NCBI GenBank assembly: GCA_023430775.1 | Contig: JAEYYY010000361.1 | Location: 1-34,401 of the forward strand | DNA from: Pseudomonadota bacterium | GTDB lineage: Bacteria; Myxococcota_A; Polyangia; Haliangiales; Haliangiaceae | Reading direction: 5' to 3' | Length of the DNA: 34,401 nt | In this document: one piece after another, positions 7,947 to 15,252 of the stretch | Numbering within the stretch: the first letter of the stretch is position 1 | Layout: each line of letters starts with the position of its first letter | Made by a program: the position numbers and the translations under genes | Notes under the pieces: generated by a model | Databases searched by the model: none | Seen by the model: only the letters and a program-made list of their open reading frames with translations | Told to the model about the DNA's origin: nothing

Positions 7947-9383
7947 TTATTCGAGCGGTTGCACGACAACTGGTTTGCGTTTCAACTTCGCGCGCTGGAT
8001 CTCGAGCTGCGTGTCGAAGTCGGTGGCAGCTGGCGACGAGCCGGCGGGAGCGGGCTCGGACGGTGGCTTCGATTCGGCGGGAAGTTCCGGCTTCGTCGGA
8101 GGCACGGCTCCCTTGCGGCCGAGCTGTTTCGGCGGCGTGTTGACGCGCTTCACCGCCTTCGTTTCGAGCTGGCGGTCCTTCTCCACCAGCACCGGCATCT
8201 CCCCTACGTCGGTTGGCGCGTCCACCTGCTGGAGAGCTGCCGCATCCGCCGGGACTGCCTGCGGCGCGGGTGCTGCCGACGGAATCGCTGGCACGAGCGT
8301 TTCCCCCGGCTGCCCGTGGCCGTCGCCCGACGACAACGCGACCCACGCGACGATGACGGTCGCGACCGACACGATCGCGGCGAGCATCAGACGGCCGCGG
8401 TGTCGCTTCTCTTGCGCCGGAGGTGCGAGCTGCGATGCCACCGACGACAACGTGGTCGCCTGCAAGGCCATCGGAGTTGCGATCGGAGCGGCGACCTGCA
8501 TGTTGCGCGCGGTCGTCGACGGGAATCTCTCGAGCAGGGCACCGAGCTCGAGCGCCAGCTCGTTGCTCGTCGGCGGTCGCTGCGAGGGATCCTTTGCGAG
8601 GCAACGCGCGACGAGTGATTCGACCTCGACCGGGATGCCGGGACACATCGCCGACAACGGCGCGGCCTCCTCCGTGATGTGCTTGAGGATGAGCTCGCCA
8701 ACGCCGGCAGCCTGGAAGGGCGGCGCGCCCGCGATCAGAGCGTAGAGGACGCAGCCGAGCGCATACACATCAGACCGCGCATCGACGCCGCCCGCGCCGC
8801 GGCACTGCTCGGGTGACATATAGGCCGGTGTTCCCATCAGCGCGGAGGTCTGCGTCTTGACGCCGGCCTCGTTGTCTTGCGACAGCTTCGCGATGCCGAA
8901 GTCGAGCAGCTTCGCGCGCTCGCCACCGGCGACCTCCTCGTCACGCGCGAGGAAGATGTTCTCGGGCTTGAGATCGCGATGGACGATGCCGCGTGCGTGA
9001 GCCTTGCCGAGCGAGGCGGCGACCTGACGGAGGATGCGCAGCGCATCGCCGACCGCCAGGCGACCGTGCTGCTTCAGGCGATCGTCGAGCGGCTCGCCCT
9101 CGAGCAGCTCCATCACGATGTACGCGCTGCCCTCGTGATAGCCGAAGTCGAAGATCTGGACGATGCCCGGATCGGCGATCGAGCTCGCCGCCTTCGCCTC
9201 GTTGAAGAACCGCGTCACGATCTCGTCGCGCGAGGTGAAGGAGGGATGCAGCACCTTGACGGCGGCGCGGCGGCCGAGCATCGCGTGCTCGGCGAGCCAG
9301 ACCGCTCCCATGCCGCCGGCCCCGATCTGCTTCACGAGCCGGTAGGCTCCGATCTGCCGATTCTCGAGATTGGCGACCTGCAT
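7947..9383 (-). CDS. Transmembrane Ser/Thr protein kinase (478 aa)
   Basis: A complete Hanks-type kinase domain occupies about residues 14-275: glycine loop GAGGMG (21-26), ATP-anchoring Lys43, Glu62, catalytic loop HRDLKPEN with Asp137 and Asn142, DFG with Asp161, then GTPAYMSPEQ. After a linker, one membrane helix lies at about residues 332-352 (LMLAAIVSVATVIVAWVAL), leaving a ~125-residue periplasmic tail rich in Pro, Ala and Lys with no recognised sensor domain. It is the first gene of the operon with the barrel and three lipoproteins, and it is divergent from the FHA-sigma54 activator. The kinase may sense the envelope or be controlled by its operon partners; its substrate is unknown. 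Confidence 0.92.
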   Translation of the reverse strand: MQVANLENRQIGAYRLVKQIGAGGMGAVWLAEHAMLGRRAAVKVLHPSFTSRDEIVTRFFNEAKAASSIADPGIVQIFDFGYHEGSAYIVMELLEGEPLDDRLKQHGRLAVGDALRILRQVAASLGKAHARGIVHRDLKPENIFLARDEEVAGGERAKLLDFGIAKLSQDNEAGVKTQTSALMGTPAYMSPEQCRGAGGVDARSDVYALGCVLYALIAGAPPFQAAGVGELILKHITEEAAPLSAMCPGIPVEVESLVARCLAKDPSQRPPTSNELALELGALLERFPSTTARNMQVAAPIATPMALQATTLSSVASQLAPPAQEKRHRGRLMLAAIVSVATVIVAWVALSSGDGHGQPGETLVPAIPSAAPAPQAVPADAAALQQVDAPTDVGEMPVLVEKDRQLETKAVKRVNTPPKQLGRKGAVPPTKPELPAESKPPSEPAPAGSSPAATDFDTQLEIQRAKLKRKPVVVQPLE

Positions 9384-9397
9384 CGCGGGTCGTCCAA

Positions 9398-9412
9398 GGC
9401 ACGTGGTGTGCC
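9398..9412 (-). promoter_or_regulatory. Sigma-54-like -24/-12 element upstream of the kinase operon
   Basis: GGCAC-GTGGT-GTGCC is an inverted repeat, so both strands read GG-N10-GC, the core spacing of sigma-54 promoters. On the + strand the match to TGGCACG-N4-TTGC is better in the -24 block (GGCACG). On the minus strand the predicted transcription start is near 9388, just 5 nt before the kinase ATG. The adjacent gene encodes a sigma-54 activator with an intact GAFTGA loop, which supports the reading. The very short leader on the minus strand is a weakness, and an ordinary repressor operator is an alternative. Confidence 0.4.
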
Positions 9413-9427
9413 GTCCGAAGCGGACGG
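9411..9427. promoter_or_regulatory. Inverted repeat CCGTCCG-AAG-CGGACGG in divergent intergenic region
   Basis: Two perfect 7-bp arms flank a 3-bp spacer, immediately beside the sigma-54-like element. The core CGGAC/GTCCG reappears in a second inverted repeat at 9467-9480. This is the kind of dyad bound by a dimeric regulator; the binder is not known. Confidence 0.45.
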
Positions 9428-9466
9428 GGAATCAGCGGCTTGGATGCTGTCCTGGCTCGAACGGGA

Positions 9467-9480
9467 CGGACAACTGTCCG
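9467..9480. promoter_or_regulatory. Inverted repeat CGGACA-AC-TGTCCG, candidate activator site
   Basis: Perfect 6-bp arms share the CGGAC core with the repeat at 9411-9427. A direct repeat GGGACGG (9463-9469 and 9480-9486) surrounds it. It lies about 80-92 bp upstream of the start site predicted for the kinase operon, within the usual range for enhancer sites of sigma-54 activators. The rest of the 283-bp gap (9384-9666) shows nothing else I can support. Confidence 0.4.
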
Positions 9481-9666
9481 GGACGGTCAGCTTCGAGGTC
9501 CGTCACCGACGCCTTCTATCCAGTAGTTCGCGAGGCGCGCGGCTTGCTCGTGGCCAGGCTCGTGTCGGGTCCAACGCGAAGAGCACCGATCGTCATGGCC
9601 GGCTGGCGGCAGCAAGACCGCTTGAATCACGCCGCCGCGGGCACCGCTGATCCCGTGTCGCGCGTT

Positions 9667-11028
9667 ATGTTGGCGGGGGTGTCGGACACGCTGAGTGCGA
9701 TCATGTCGACGGGGTCGGGGCAGCGTCAGCGTCCCGCGTTGTATCTCGGGCTCGCGGGAGACGCACCGCAAACGCCGCCCGCGCGCTTCTCGCTCGACAG
9801 GGTCGATCGCATCGACATCCTTCGCGGCACGAAGAGCGGAGCGAGCCTCGGTAGTGAGGATGGCGTACAAGTGATGTCACTCGCAATCTGCGATGCGCGG
9901 ATGTCGAGTCAGCACGCGCGAATCACCCGCGTCGGGCGTGGATGGTGTCTCGAGGACCGCAACTCGAAGAACGGGACCTGGGTCGGGACGCAGCGGATCG
10001 GGGCTCCTCACTTGCTGGCCGATGGAGATGCCTTTGTCGTCGGACACTCCGTGCTCGTGTTCCGCGATCACGGCGGAGAAGCAGGCGATGTCGAGCGCCC
10101 TGCGGATCCGCCGGCGTTGGGACTGGCGACGATGTCACCGCGGATCGCGGAGCTCTTCGGCACGGTGGTCCGGGCCGCGAGGAATACCATCCCTATCGAG
10201 ATCCTCGGCGAGACCGGCACCGGCAAGGAGCTGATCGCGCGGGCGATCCACCAGCTCTCGGGACGCGCGGGAAGGTTCATCGCGGTCAACTGCGGCGCGC
10301 TGCCGCCGAACCTGATCGAGGCCGAGCTGTTCGGTCACAAGAAGGGCGCGTTCACCGGTGCGGGCGAAGAGCGCAGCGGTCTGGTCCGCAACGCGAGCGG
10401 CGGCACGCTGTTTCTCGACGAGATCGGCGAGCTGCCCGCCGCGGCGCAAGCGTCGCTGCTGCGCGTTCTGCAGGAGTGCGAGGTGCTGCCGATCGGTGCC
10501 GACCACCCCGTCAAGGTCGATCTCCGCGTCGTCAGCGCGACGCATCGCAACCTCGACGAGGATGTCGAAGCCAACCGGTTCCGTGCCGACCTTCGCGCAC
10601 GCCTCATCGGTGTGGCCATCGAGCTCCCTCCCTTGCGCGACCGCCTGGAGGATCTGGCTCAGCTCGTCGCGACCTTGTTGAAGCGTCACGCACCGGAGCG
10701 CCACATCACGTTCTCCGCCGACGCGTTGACGGCACTCTACACGTACGCCTGGCCACTCAACATCCGGGAGCTCGAGCGCTCGCTCGCGGCGGCACTTGTC
10801 GTCGCCAGCGATCGCATCGAGCTTCATCACCTGCCGCCCACACTCCGGGGCAAACCGGTCCCGAACGCCGCCACACCGACAACAAGCCAGGATCCGCTCC
10901 GCGCGGCACTGGAAAACGCGCTGCTCCGGCACGAAGGCAACATCGCCGCGGTCGCGCGAGAGCTCGAAAGGGATCCGAAGCAGATCCGTCGCTGGATGAC
11001 GCGCTTCGGAATCTCTCGACCAGACTGA
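9667..11028 (+). CDS. FHA-domain sigma-54-dependent transcriptional activator
   Basis: With the ATG at 9667 the protein has 453 residues; GTG 9679 and ATG 9703 are equally possible because no ribosome-binding site is clear. The frame is open much further upstream, but that stretch does not look coding. The N-terminal FHA domain has the phosphothreonine-binding features S-S-Q-H-A-R-I and D-R-N-S-K-N-G-T. The AAA+ domain carries Walker A GETGTGKE (181-188), the sigma-54 contact loop GAFTGA (227-232) and Walker B LFLDEIGE (248-255). A Fis-type helix-turn-helix ends the protein. FHA activators respond to Ser/Thr kinases in myxobacteria. This one is flanked by two kinase genes: divergent from one and 22 bp upstream of the other. 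Confidence 0.93.
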   Translation: MLAGVSDTLSAIMSTGSGQRQRPALYLGLAGDAPQTPPARFSLDRVDRIDILRGTKSGASLGSEDGVQVMSLAICDARMSSQHARITRVGRGWCLEDRNSKNGTWVGTQRIGAPHLLADGDAFVVGHSVLVFRDHGGEAGDVERPADPPALGLATMSPRIAELFGTVVRAARNTIPIEILGETGTGKELIARAIHQLSGRAGRFIAVNCGALPPNLIEAELFGHKKGAFTGAGEERSGLVRNASGGTLFLDEIGELPAAAQASLLRVLQECEVLPIGADHPVKVDLRVVSATHRNLDEDVEANRFRADLRARLIGVAIELPPLRDRLEDLAQLVATLLKRHAPERHITFSADALTALYTYAWPLNIRELERSLAAALVVASDRIELHHLPPTLRGKPVPNAATPTTSQDPLRAALENALLRHEGNIAAVARELERDPKQIRRWMTRFGISRPD

Positions 11029-11050
11029 TCCGGCAAGGGGGGAGGTGGGA

Positions 11051-14000
11051 ATGAGCGACGGAACCAAGCCATCCACGCTTTCGGACGTGCGCAGCGAGCG
11101 CGAGGTGGTCGCAGCGTCGTCCTCCACGTTCCCCGAGGTACGTCCCGATACGTACAAGCTCGGACGCGAGGTCGCGCGCGGTGGCATGGGTCGCGTGATC
11201 GAGGCCCACGACCTGCGGGTCGGACGGTCGGTCGCCCTCAAGGAGCTGCTCGTCGAGTCGTCGCAGAACGCGGCCCGCTTCGAGCGCGAGGCCCGGGTCA
11301 CGGCGCGCCTCCAGCATCCCGCGATCGTCCCGATCTACGAGATCGGGCGGTGGCCTGATGGCGCGCCGTTCTACGCGATGCGGATGGTCGATGGCAGAAC
11401 GCTTCGCACCTGTCTCGCGGAAGCGAAGTCGGTCGCCGAGCGGCTCGCCTTGTTGCCTTCCATCATCATCGCGGCCGAGGCGATCGCGTACGCGCACTCG
11501 CATGGCGTCATCCATCGCGACCTGACGCCGGCCAACATCATGGTCGGCAAGTTCGGCGAGACCGTCGTCATCGACTGGGGCCTGGCGAAGGTGCTCGGTG
11601 TCGACGACGCGCCGGATGCCGGTCCCTACCGTGCAGTCGATGGCAGCGACGGGCTGACGCTCGCCGGCTCCGTGCTCGGGACGCCCGCGTACATGCCTCC
11701 CGAGCAAGCCGCCGGAGATCCGGTCGACGAACGCGGCGATGTCTACTCGCTCGGCGCGATCCTCTATCACCTGCTTGCGGGGCACGCGCCGTTTCGCGGC
11801 GAGTCGCCCGCCGACATCCTCGCGAAGGTGCGAACGCAGGTGCACGCGCCGATCACGATCCCCGAGATCCCTCGCGACCTCACCAGCATCGTCGACAAGG
11901 CGCTGTCGAAGTCGCCCTCCGATCGCTACGCGAATGCGAGCGAGCTGGTGGCCGAGCTGGTGCGGTTTCGTAGTGGCCAGCTCGTCGGCGCGCACACCTA
12001 TTCGCGACGGGATCTCGTTCGCCGCTGGCTCCGCGAGCATCGGATCGCCGTCATCGCATCGGTCGCTGCGCTCACCGCGCTCCTGATGATGGGCACCGTC
12101 GCGATCATCGGCATCATCCGCGAACGCGATCGCGCCGATGCGGAGCGAGCGATCGTGGTCGATCAACGCCGGTCGATGTTGATCGATCAAGCAGCGCGCG
12201 AGCTCGATGTCGGTCACGCGACACGCGCCCTGCCCTATCTGGCCGAGGCGCGACGCGAAGGTGCGGACTCCGCCGCACTACGAGTGCTGGTCGCGGAAGC
12301 GGCTCGTCCGGTAGACCGCGAGATCTGGACGTATCGCGAGTTCGGCGGCGGTCTCACGGGCATCGCGTGGGCCGACGACGGACGCTTCGTCGCGACGGGC
12401 ATGGACGGCACGCAGGTTGTCTTCTCGCCCGAAGGAGAGCCGCTGCAACGTGCCACCTTCTCGGTGGACACCACGATGCGCTGGGTCGACGGGAATCCGC
12501 GCTTCAATCGCCAGGGTACGCGGGTGATCGTGAAGTCCTCGAAGGACGGCACGAACCTGTGGAACCTCGACACCAACACCACGCACAAGCTCGTCCACGA
12601 CCTCACCACGGACACCGCTGACTTCGATCCCACCGGCAACTTCGTGCTCGCAGGCACGGATCTTCGAATCTGGGATGCGAGGACCGGCGCACTGGTCCGC
12701 GAGCTCGGCAAGGTCGCGTGTGCGGATTGGCTGTCGGAGACGAAGGTGCTCGCGATGGAGCCGAGCGGAACCTGGGTCGTACATGACTGGAGGAGTAACG
12801 CTGCGCCTTCCGTCGTCGCGCGCACGGAACCGAGCGACCGCTGCTTCATGAACCTTGCCCGCAACGGTACGCGCGTCGTCATCCAGTCCATCAATGACGC
12901 GACGGACCTGTGGGACACCACGACCTGGAAGCGGCTCGCTCGAATGGCCGGGCGCGATACGAGGCGAACGCGAGGCATGGTCGCGCTGTCCGAACACTAC
13001 GCCGCCATTCCCCAGCTCGATCGGATCGAGCTGCGGACGCTCGAGACAGGCGCGTTGGTCCGAGAGTTTCCGTCGTCGTCCACCGACCGCAACTTCGCGG
13101 CGATCGACCGGGCCGAGAAGCGGATCGTCATCGGCTCTGGCACGGAGCGCGACAACCACGTGTGGGCGCTCGACGATCGCAGGCTCGAGCTGACCTACGA
13201 GGCGCCGACGACGTCCCCGAAGGCTCCGCACTCCACCGGGCTGTCCATCGATGCGAGGTTCTCGCCGGACGGAAGCCGGCTCCTCGTCGCGACCGGCGAT
13301 CGACTCGCGATGCTGCGCATGGACCCCGCGCCATTCATCGCTTCCTTCGACCTGGCCTCGTGGAGCGCGCAGCTCTCACCCGACCAGAAGCTCCTCGCGG
13401 CCGGCGGCCCGGGAGGTGTGTTGCAGATCTTCGATGTCGCGACCAAACGCGTGCTCGCGAAGTCCACCGGCGATGAGTTCTGGACCGCGAGCTGGCACCG
13501 TGACGGCGACCATCTGCTGGTCAGTGGTTTCAAAGGCAGGCTCGAGCTCCTCGATCGCGAGCTCCGCCAGGTTCGACGCTTCGTCGGCCACGAGCCCACC
13601 GCGATCATCAATCAGACGGAGTGGAGCCCTACCTCGGATCGCTTTGCCTCCGGTGCAGACGACAACTCCGCAAAGATCTGGTCGCCAGACACGGGCAAGG
13701 TGATTCACACCCTTCCGCATCCCCATCGCGTGCTCGCGGTCAGCTGGACTCCCGACGGCCATCGCGTGGTCACGGGCTGCTGGGACGGCATGCTCCGCGT
13801 GTGGGATGCCAGCACCGGCGAGAAGCTCCAGGAGCTCGGCGACGAGCTGCTGCACTTCCTCGACATTCGCGTCAGCCCCGATGGCACACGCGTGGCGGCC
13901 ACCACGCACTCCGGGCTCGTGGCTGTCTGGGATCTCGCGACCGAACGCCGCGTCTCGACCCTCAACGGCCATACCGCATCCGTGCCTCAGGTCGCGTGGA

Positions 14001-14272
14001 GCCCGGATGGCGCGCTGCTCGCGACGGTCGGCATCGACAGCACGATGCGGATCTGGGATCCGACGACGAACCGGCAGCTCGCCTCTCGGTCTCACGACGG
14101 ATACGAGGCGCTCTCGGTGAGCTGGGTCGACAACACGCGCGTCGTGGTCGCGTCCAACAAGGTCTATCTGTGGGCCGTCGACCGTGACACTCGCTCGTTG
14201 CAGGAGCTCGAGACGCTGGTGACACACACGCCGTGGCGCCTCGTCGAAGGTCGTCTCGAGCTCGCTCGTTGA
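11051..14272 (+). CDS. Ser/Thr protein kinase fused to WD40 beta-propeller (1073 aa)
   Basis: The ATG at 11051 has a strong ribosome-binding site (GGAGG, 11041-11045); a GTG at 11045 is less likely. The kinase domain (about residues 35-300) has RGGMG, Lys64, HRDLTPAN (155-162) and DWG with Asp175 in place of DFG, a variant common in large bacterial kinases of this kind; GTPAYMPPEQ follows. A membrane helix lies at about residues 331-356, then a short coiled/helical region, then ~670 residues of WD40 blades with repeated IWD/VWD endings (for example DLRIWDARTG, LLRVWDASTG, TMRIWDPTT). The propeller should lie outside the cytoplasm and could sense proteins or ligands. It follows the FHA activator and is probably co-transcribed with it. 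Confidence 0.92.
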   Translation: MSDGTKPSTLSDVRSEREVVAASSSTFPEVRPDTYKLGREVARGGMGRVIEAHDLRVGRSVALKELLVESSQNAARFEREARVTARLQHPAIVPIYEIGRWPDGAPFYAMRMVDGRTLRTCLAEAKSVAERLALLPSIIIAAEAIAYAHSHGVIHRDLTPANIMVGKFGETVVIDWGLAKVLGVDDAPDAGPYRAVDGSDGLTLAGSVLGTPAYMPPEQAAGDPVDERGDVYSLGAILYHLLAGHAPFRGESPADILAKVRTQVHAPITIPEIPRDLTSIVDKALSKSPSDRYANASELVAELVRFRSGQLVGAHTYSRRDLVRRWLREHRIAVIASVAALTALLMMGTVAIIGIIRERDRADAERAIVVDQRRSMLIDQAARELDVGHATRALPYLAEARREGADSAALRVLVAEAARPVDREIWTYREFGGGLTGIAWADDGRFVATGMDGTQVVFSPEGEPLQRATFSVDTTMRWVDGNPRFNRQGTRVIVKSSKDGTNLWNLDTNTTHKLVHDLTTDTADFDPTGNFVLAGTDLRIWDARTGALVRELGKVACADWLSETKVLAMEPSGTWVVHDWRSNAAPSVVARTEPSDRCFMNLARNGTRVVIQSINDATDLWDTTTWKRLARMAGRDTRRTRGMVALSEHYAAIPQLDRIELRTLETGALVREFPSSSTDRNFAAIDRAEKRIVIGSGTERDNHVWALDDRRLELTYEAPTTSPKAPHSTGLSIDARFSPDGSRLLVATGDRLAMLRMDPAPFIASFDLASWSAQLSPDQKLLAAGGPGGVLQIFDVATKRVLAKSTGDEFWTASWHRDGDHLLVSGFKGRLELLDRELRQVRRFVGHEPTAIINQTEWSPTSDRFASGADDNSAKIWSPDTGKVIHTLPHPHRVLAVSWTPDGHRVVTGCWDGMLRVWDASTGEKLQELGDELLHFLDIRVSPDGTRVAATTHSGLVAVWDLATERRVSTLNGHTASVPQVAWSPDGALLATVGIDSTMRIWDPTTNRQLASRSHDGYEALSVSWVDNTRVVVASNKVYLWAVDRDTRSLQELETLVTHTPWRLVEGRLELAR

Positions 14273-14561
14273 CATCGGGGTCGGAGTGGCCGCGAGCTCG
14301 ATCGCGAGATCCTTCTGGCTTCGGGACACTGATCACCAGGAATAGCCGCTTCGCCGGCTCGCCTCCACGGAGAATCTCGTCCCGGGAATGACTGGTGCTC
14401 CTGCCTCGGGCTGCACGTCCGCCACGATACGACGAATGACTCCCAGACAGCTCGGCAAGACGCGCGGGTCCTGACGTCTGTCCCGAGACAGCGAGTGCGC
14501 GAGGCAACTGCGCGAATCGACTCGACGCCAAGCCGGCACGGCCGGTGCTCTAGCGGTCGAC
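14273..14561. other. Intergenic stretch without a supported gene
   Basis: No convincing gene occupies this 289-bp stretch. On the minus strand a frame ending with TGA at 14333-14335 (from about 14460) resembles the tail of an AgmX-like C-terminal domain (LPSCLGVIRRIVADV), but it has no start, and its third-position G+C is visibly lower than in neighbouring genes. It may be a gene remnant or chance. The upstream region of the Cys-rich lipoprotein gene shows no clear promoter or ribosome-binding site. Confidence 0.4.
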
Positions 14562-14900
14562 ATGACGAAACTGCTTCTCGCTGCCGCGCTTCTGTTCACC
14601 GCTTGTGTCGACGAGACCACCGAGCCGGGTCAACGCACCATCGAGATCGACGAGGACGTCATCTCGCACGGTCTCACCAGCGACCAGGTCGACCTGTGCT
14701 CGCGGACCGTCGCGGCCGACGGCCCTTGTGCGGTCGCATGCGATCCCGAGGAGGTGATGAAGTTCGTGCCGCCCGAGAGCTGCGCGCTGTTCGTGTGCGG
14801 CCTCGAGGACGGCGGCGCGATCAACATCGGCGGCTGCAACACGGCCAAGAAGGAGCGGCCCGTGCTCACCATCGAGTCGTTCGACCCGCCGCACCGCTGA
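14562..14900 (+). CDS. Cys-rich small lipoprotein (112 aa)
   Basis: The signal MTKLLLAAALLFTAC has a lipobox with Cys15. The mature protein begins with an acidic stretch (VDETTEPGQRTIEIDEDV) and contains six further Cys residues (C-S-R, C-A-V-A-C, C-A-L-F-V-C, G-G-C-N), which suggests a small disulfide-stabilised domain in the periplasm or at the surface. No family is recognised. It is a single gene that ends in a hairpin shared with the convergent membrane-protein gene. Confidence 0.7.
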   Translation: MTKLLLAAALLFTACVDETTEPGQRTIEIDEDVISHGLTSDQVDLCSRTVAADGPCAVACDPEEVMKFVPPESCALFVCGLEDGGAINIGGCNTAKKERPVLTIESFDPPHR

Positions 14901-14911
14901 GGGGTCAGCGG
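14894..14911. terminator. Bidirectional hairpin over two convergent stop codons
   Basis: CCGCTGA-GGGG-TCAGCGG is a perfect 7-bp stem with a 4-nt loop. The TGA of the left gene (14898-14900) and the reverse TGA of the right gene (14905-14907) both lie within the stem. No U-tract follows on either strand, so intrinsic termination is uncertain. Confidence 0.5.
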
Positions 14912-15252
14912 ATGTTGCCGGCGAGCGCCCAGATCGGGGCGTAGGCGCCGTACCAGGTGACGATCGAGAGCACGAGCGCGAGGCCACCGAGGGCGAAGAT
15001 CAGCCAGCGGTTCGGGCGGCGCCAGATCGCGAACGCGCCGGCGGCGAGCAGCGCGAGCGGCACGCCGTAGGTCCACGGCGAGCTGAACATCGTGATGGTG
15101 AGCGAGGGCAACTTCGCGCCCGGCCCCATCTGCTCGTACATCTCGACGTAGCCGGGACGCAGAACGACCCAGGCGAGCAGCGGCAGCAGCATCAGGCTGC
15201 CGACGCCGATGCCGATGCCATCGACGAACGAGAGCGGTCGCTTCTCGCTCAC
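14905..15252 (-). CDS. Small membrane protein (115 aa) coupled to the S9 peptidase
   Basis: The GTG start at 15252 overlaps the peptidase stop (GTGA). Three hydrophobic helices are visible: about residues 11-28 (GIGIGVGSLMLLPLLAWV), 58-77 (TYGVPLALLAAGAFAIW) and 83-103 (LIFALGGLALVLSIVTWYGA). The loop between the first two (MYEQMGPGAKLPSLT) resembles a short motif seen in several small bacterial membrane proteins and in type II secretion F proteins, but the full family is not present. Function unknown; translational coupling suggests a shared role with, or membrane support of, the peptidase. Confidence 0.72.
   Translation of the reverse strand: MSEKRPLSFVDGIGIGVGSLMLLPLLAWVVLRPGYVEMYEQMGPGAKLPSLTITMFSSPWTYGVPLALLAAGAFAIWRRPNRWLIFALGGLALVLSIVTWYGAYAPIWALAGNIR

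Noticed and set aside
9370..9666. N-terminal extension of the FHA activator to an ATG at 9370
   Set aside because: The extra ~100 residues are Arg/Cys/Pro-rich without a domain, would overlap the divergent kinase start and cover the candidate regulatory dyads.
14333..14460. Possible remnant of an AgmX-like C-terminal domain on the minus strand
   Set aside because: Only ~40 residues look plausible, there is no start, and third-position G+C is lower than in neighbouring genes. Left as a note in the intergenic entry.
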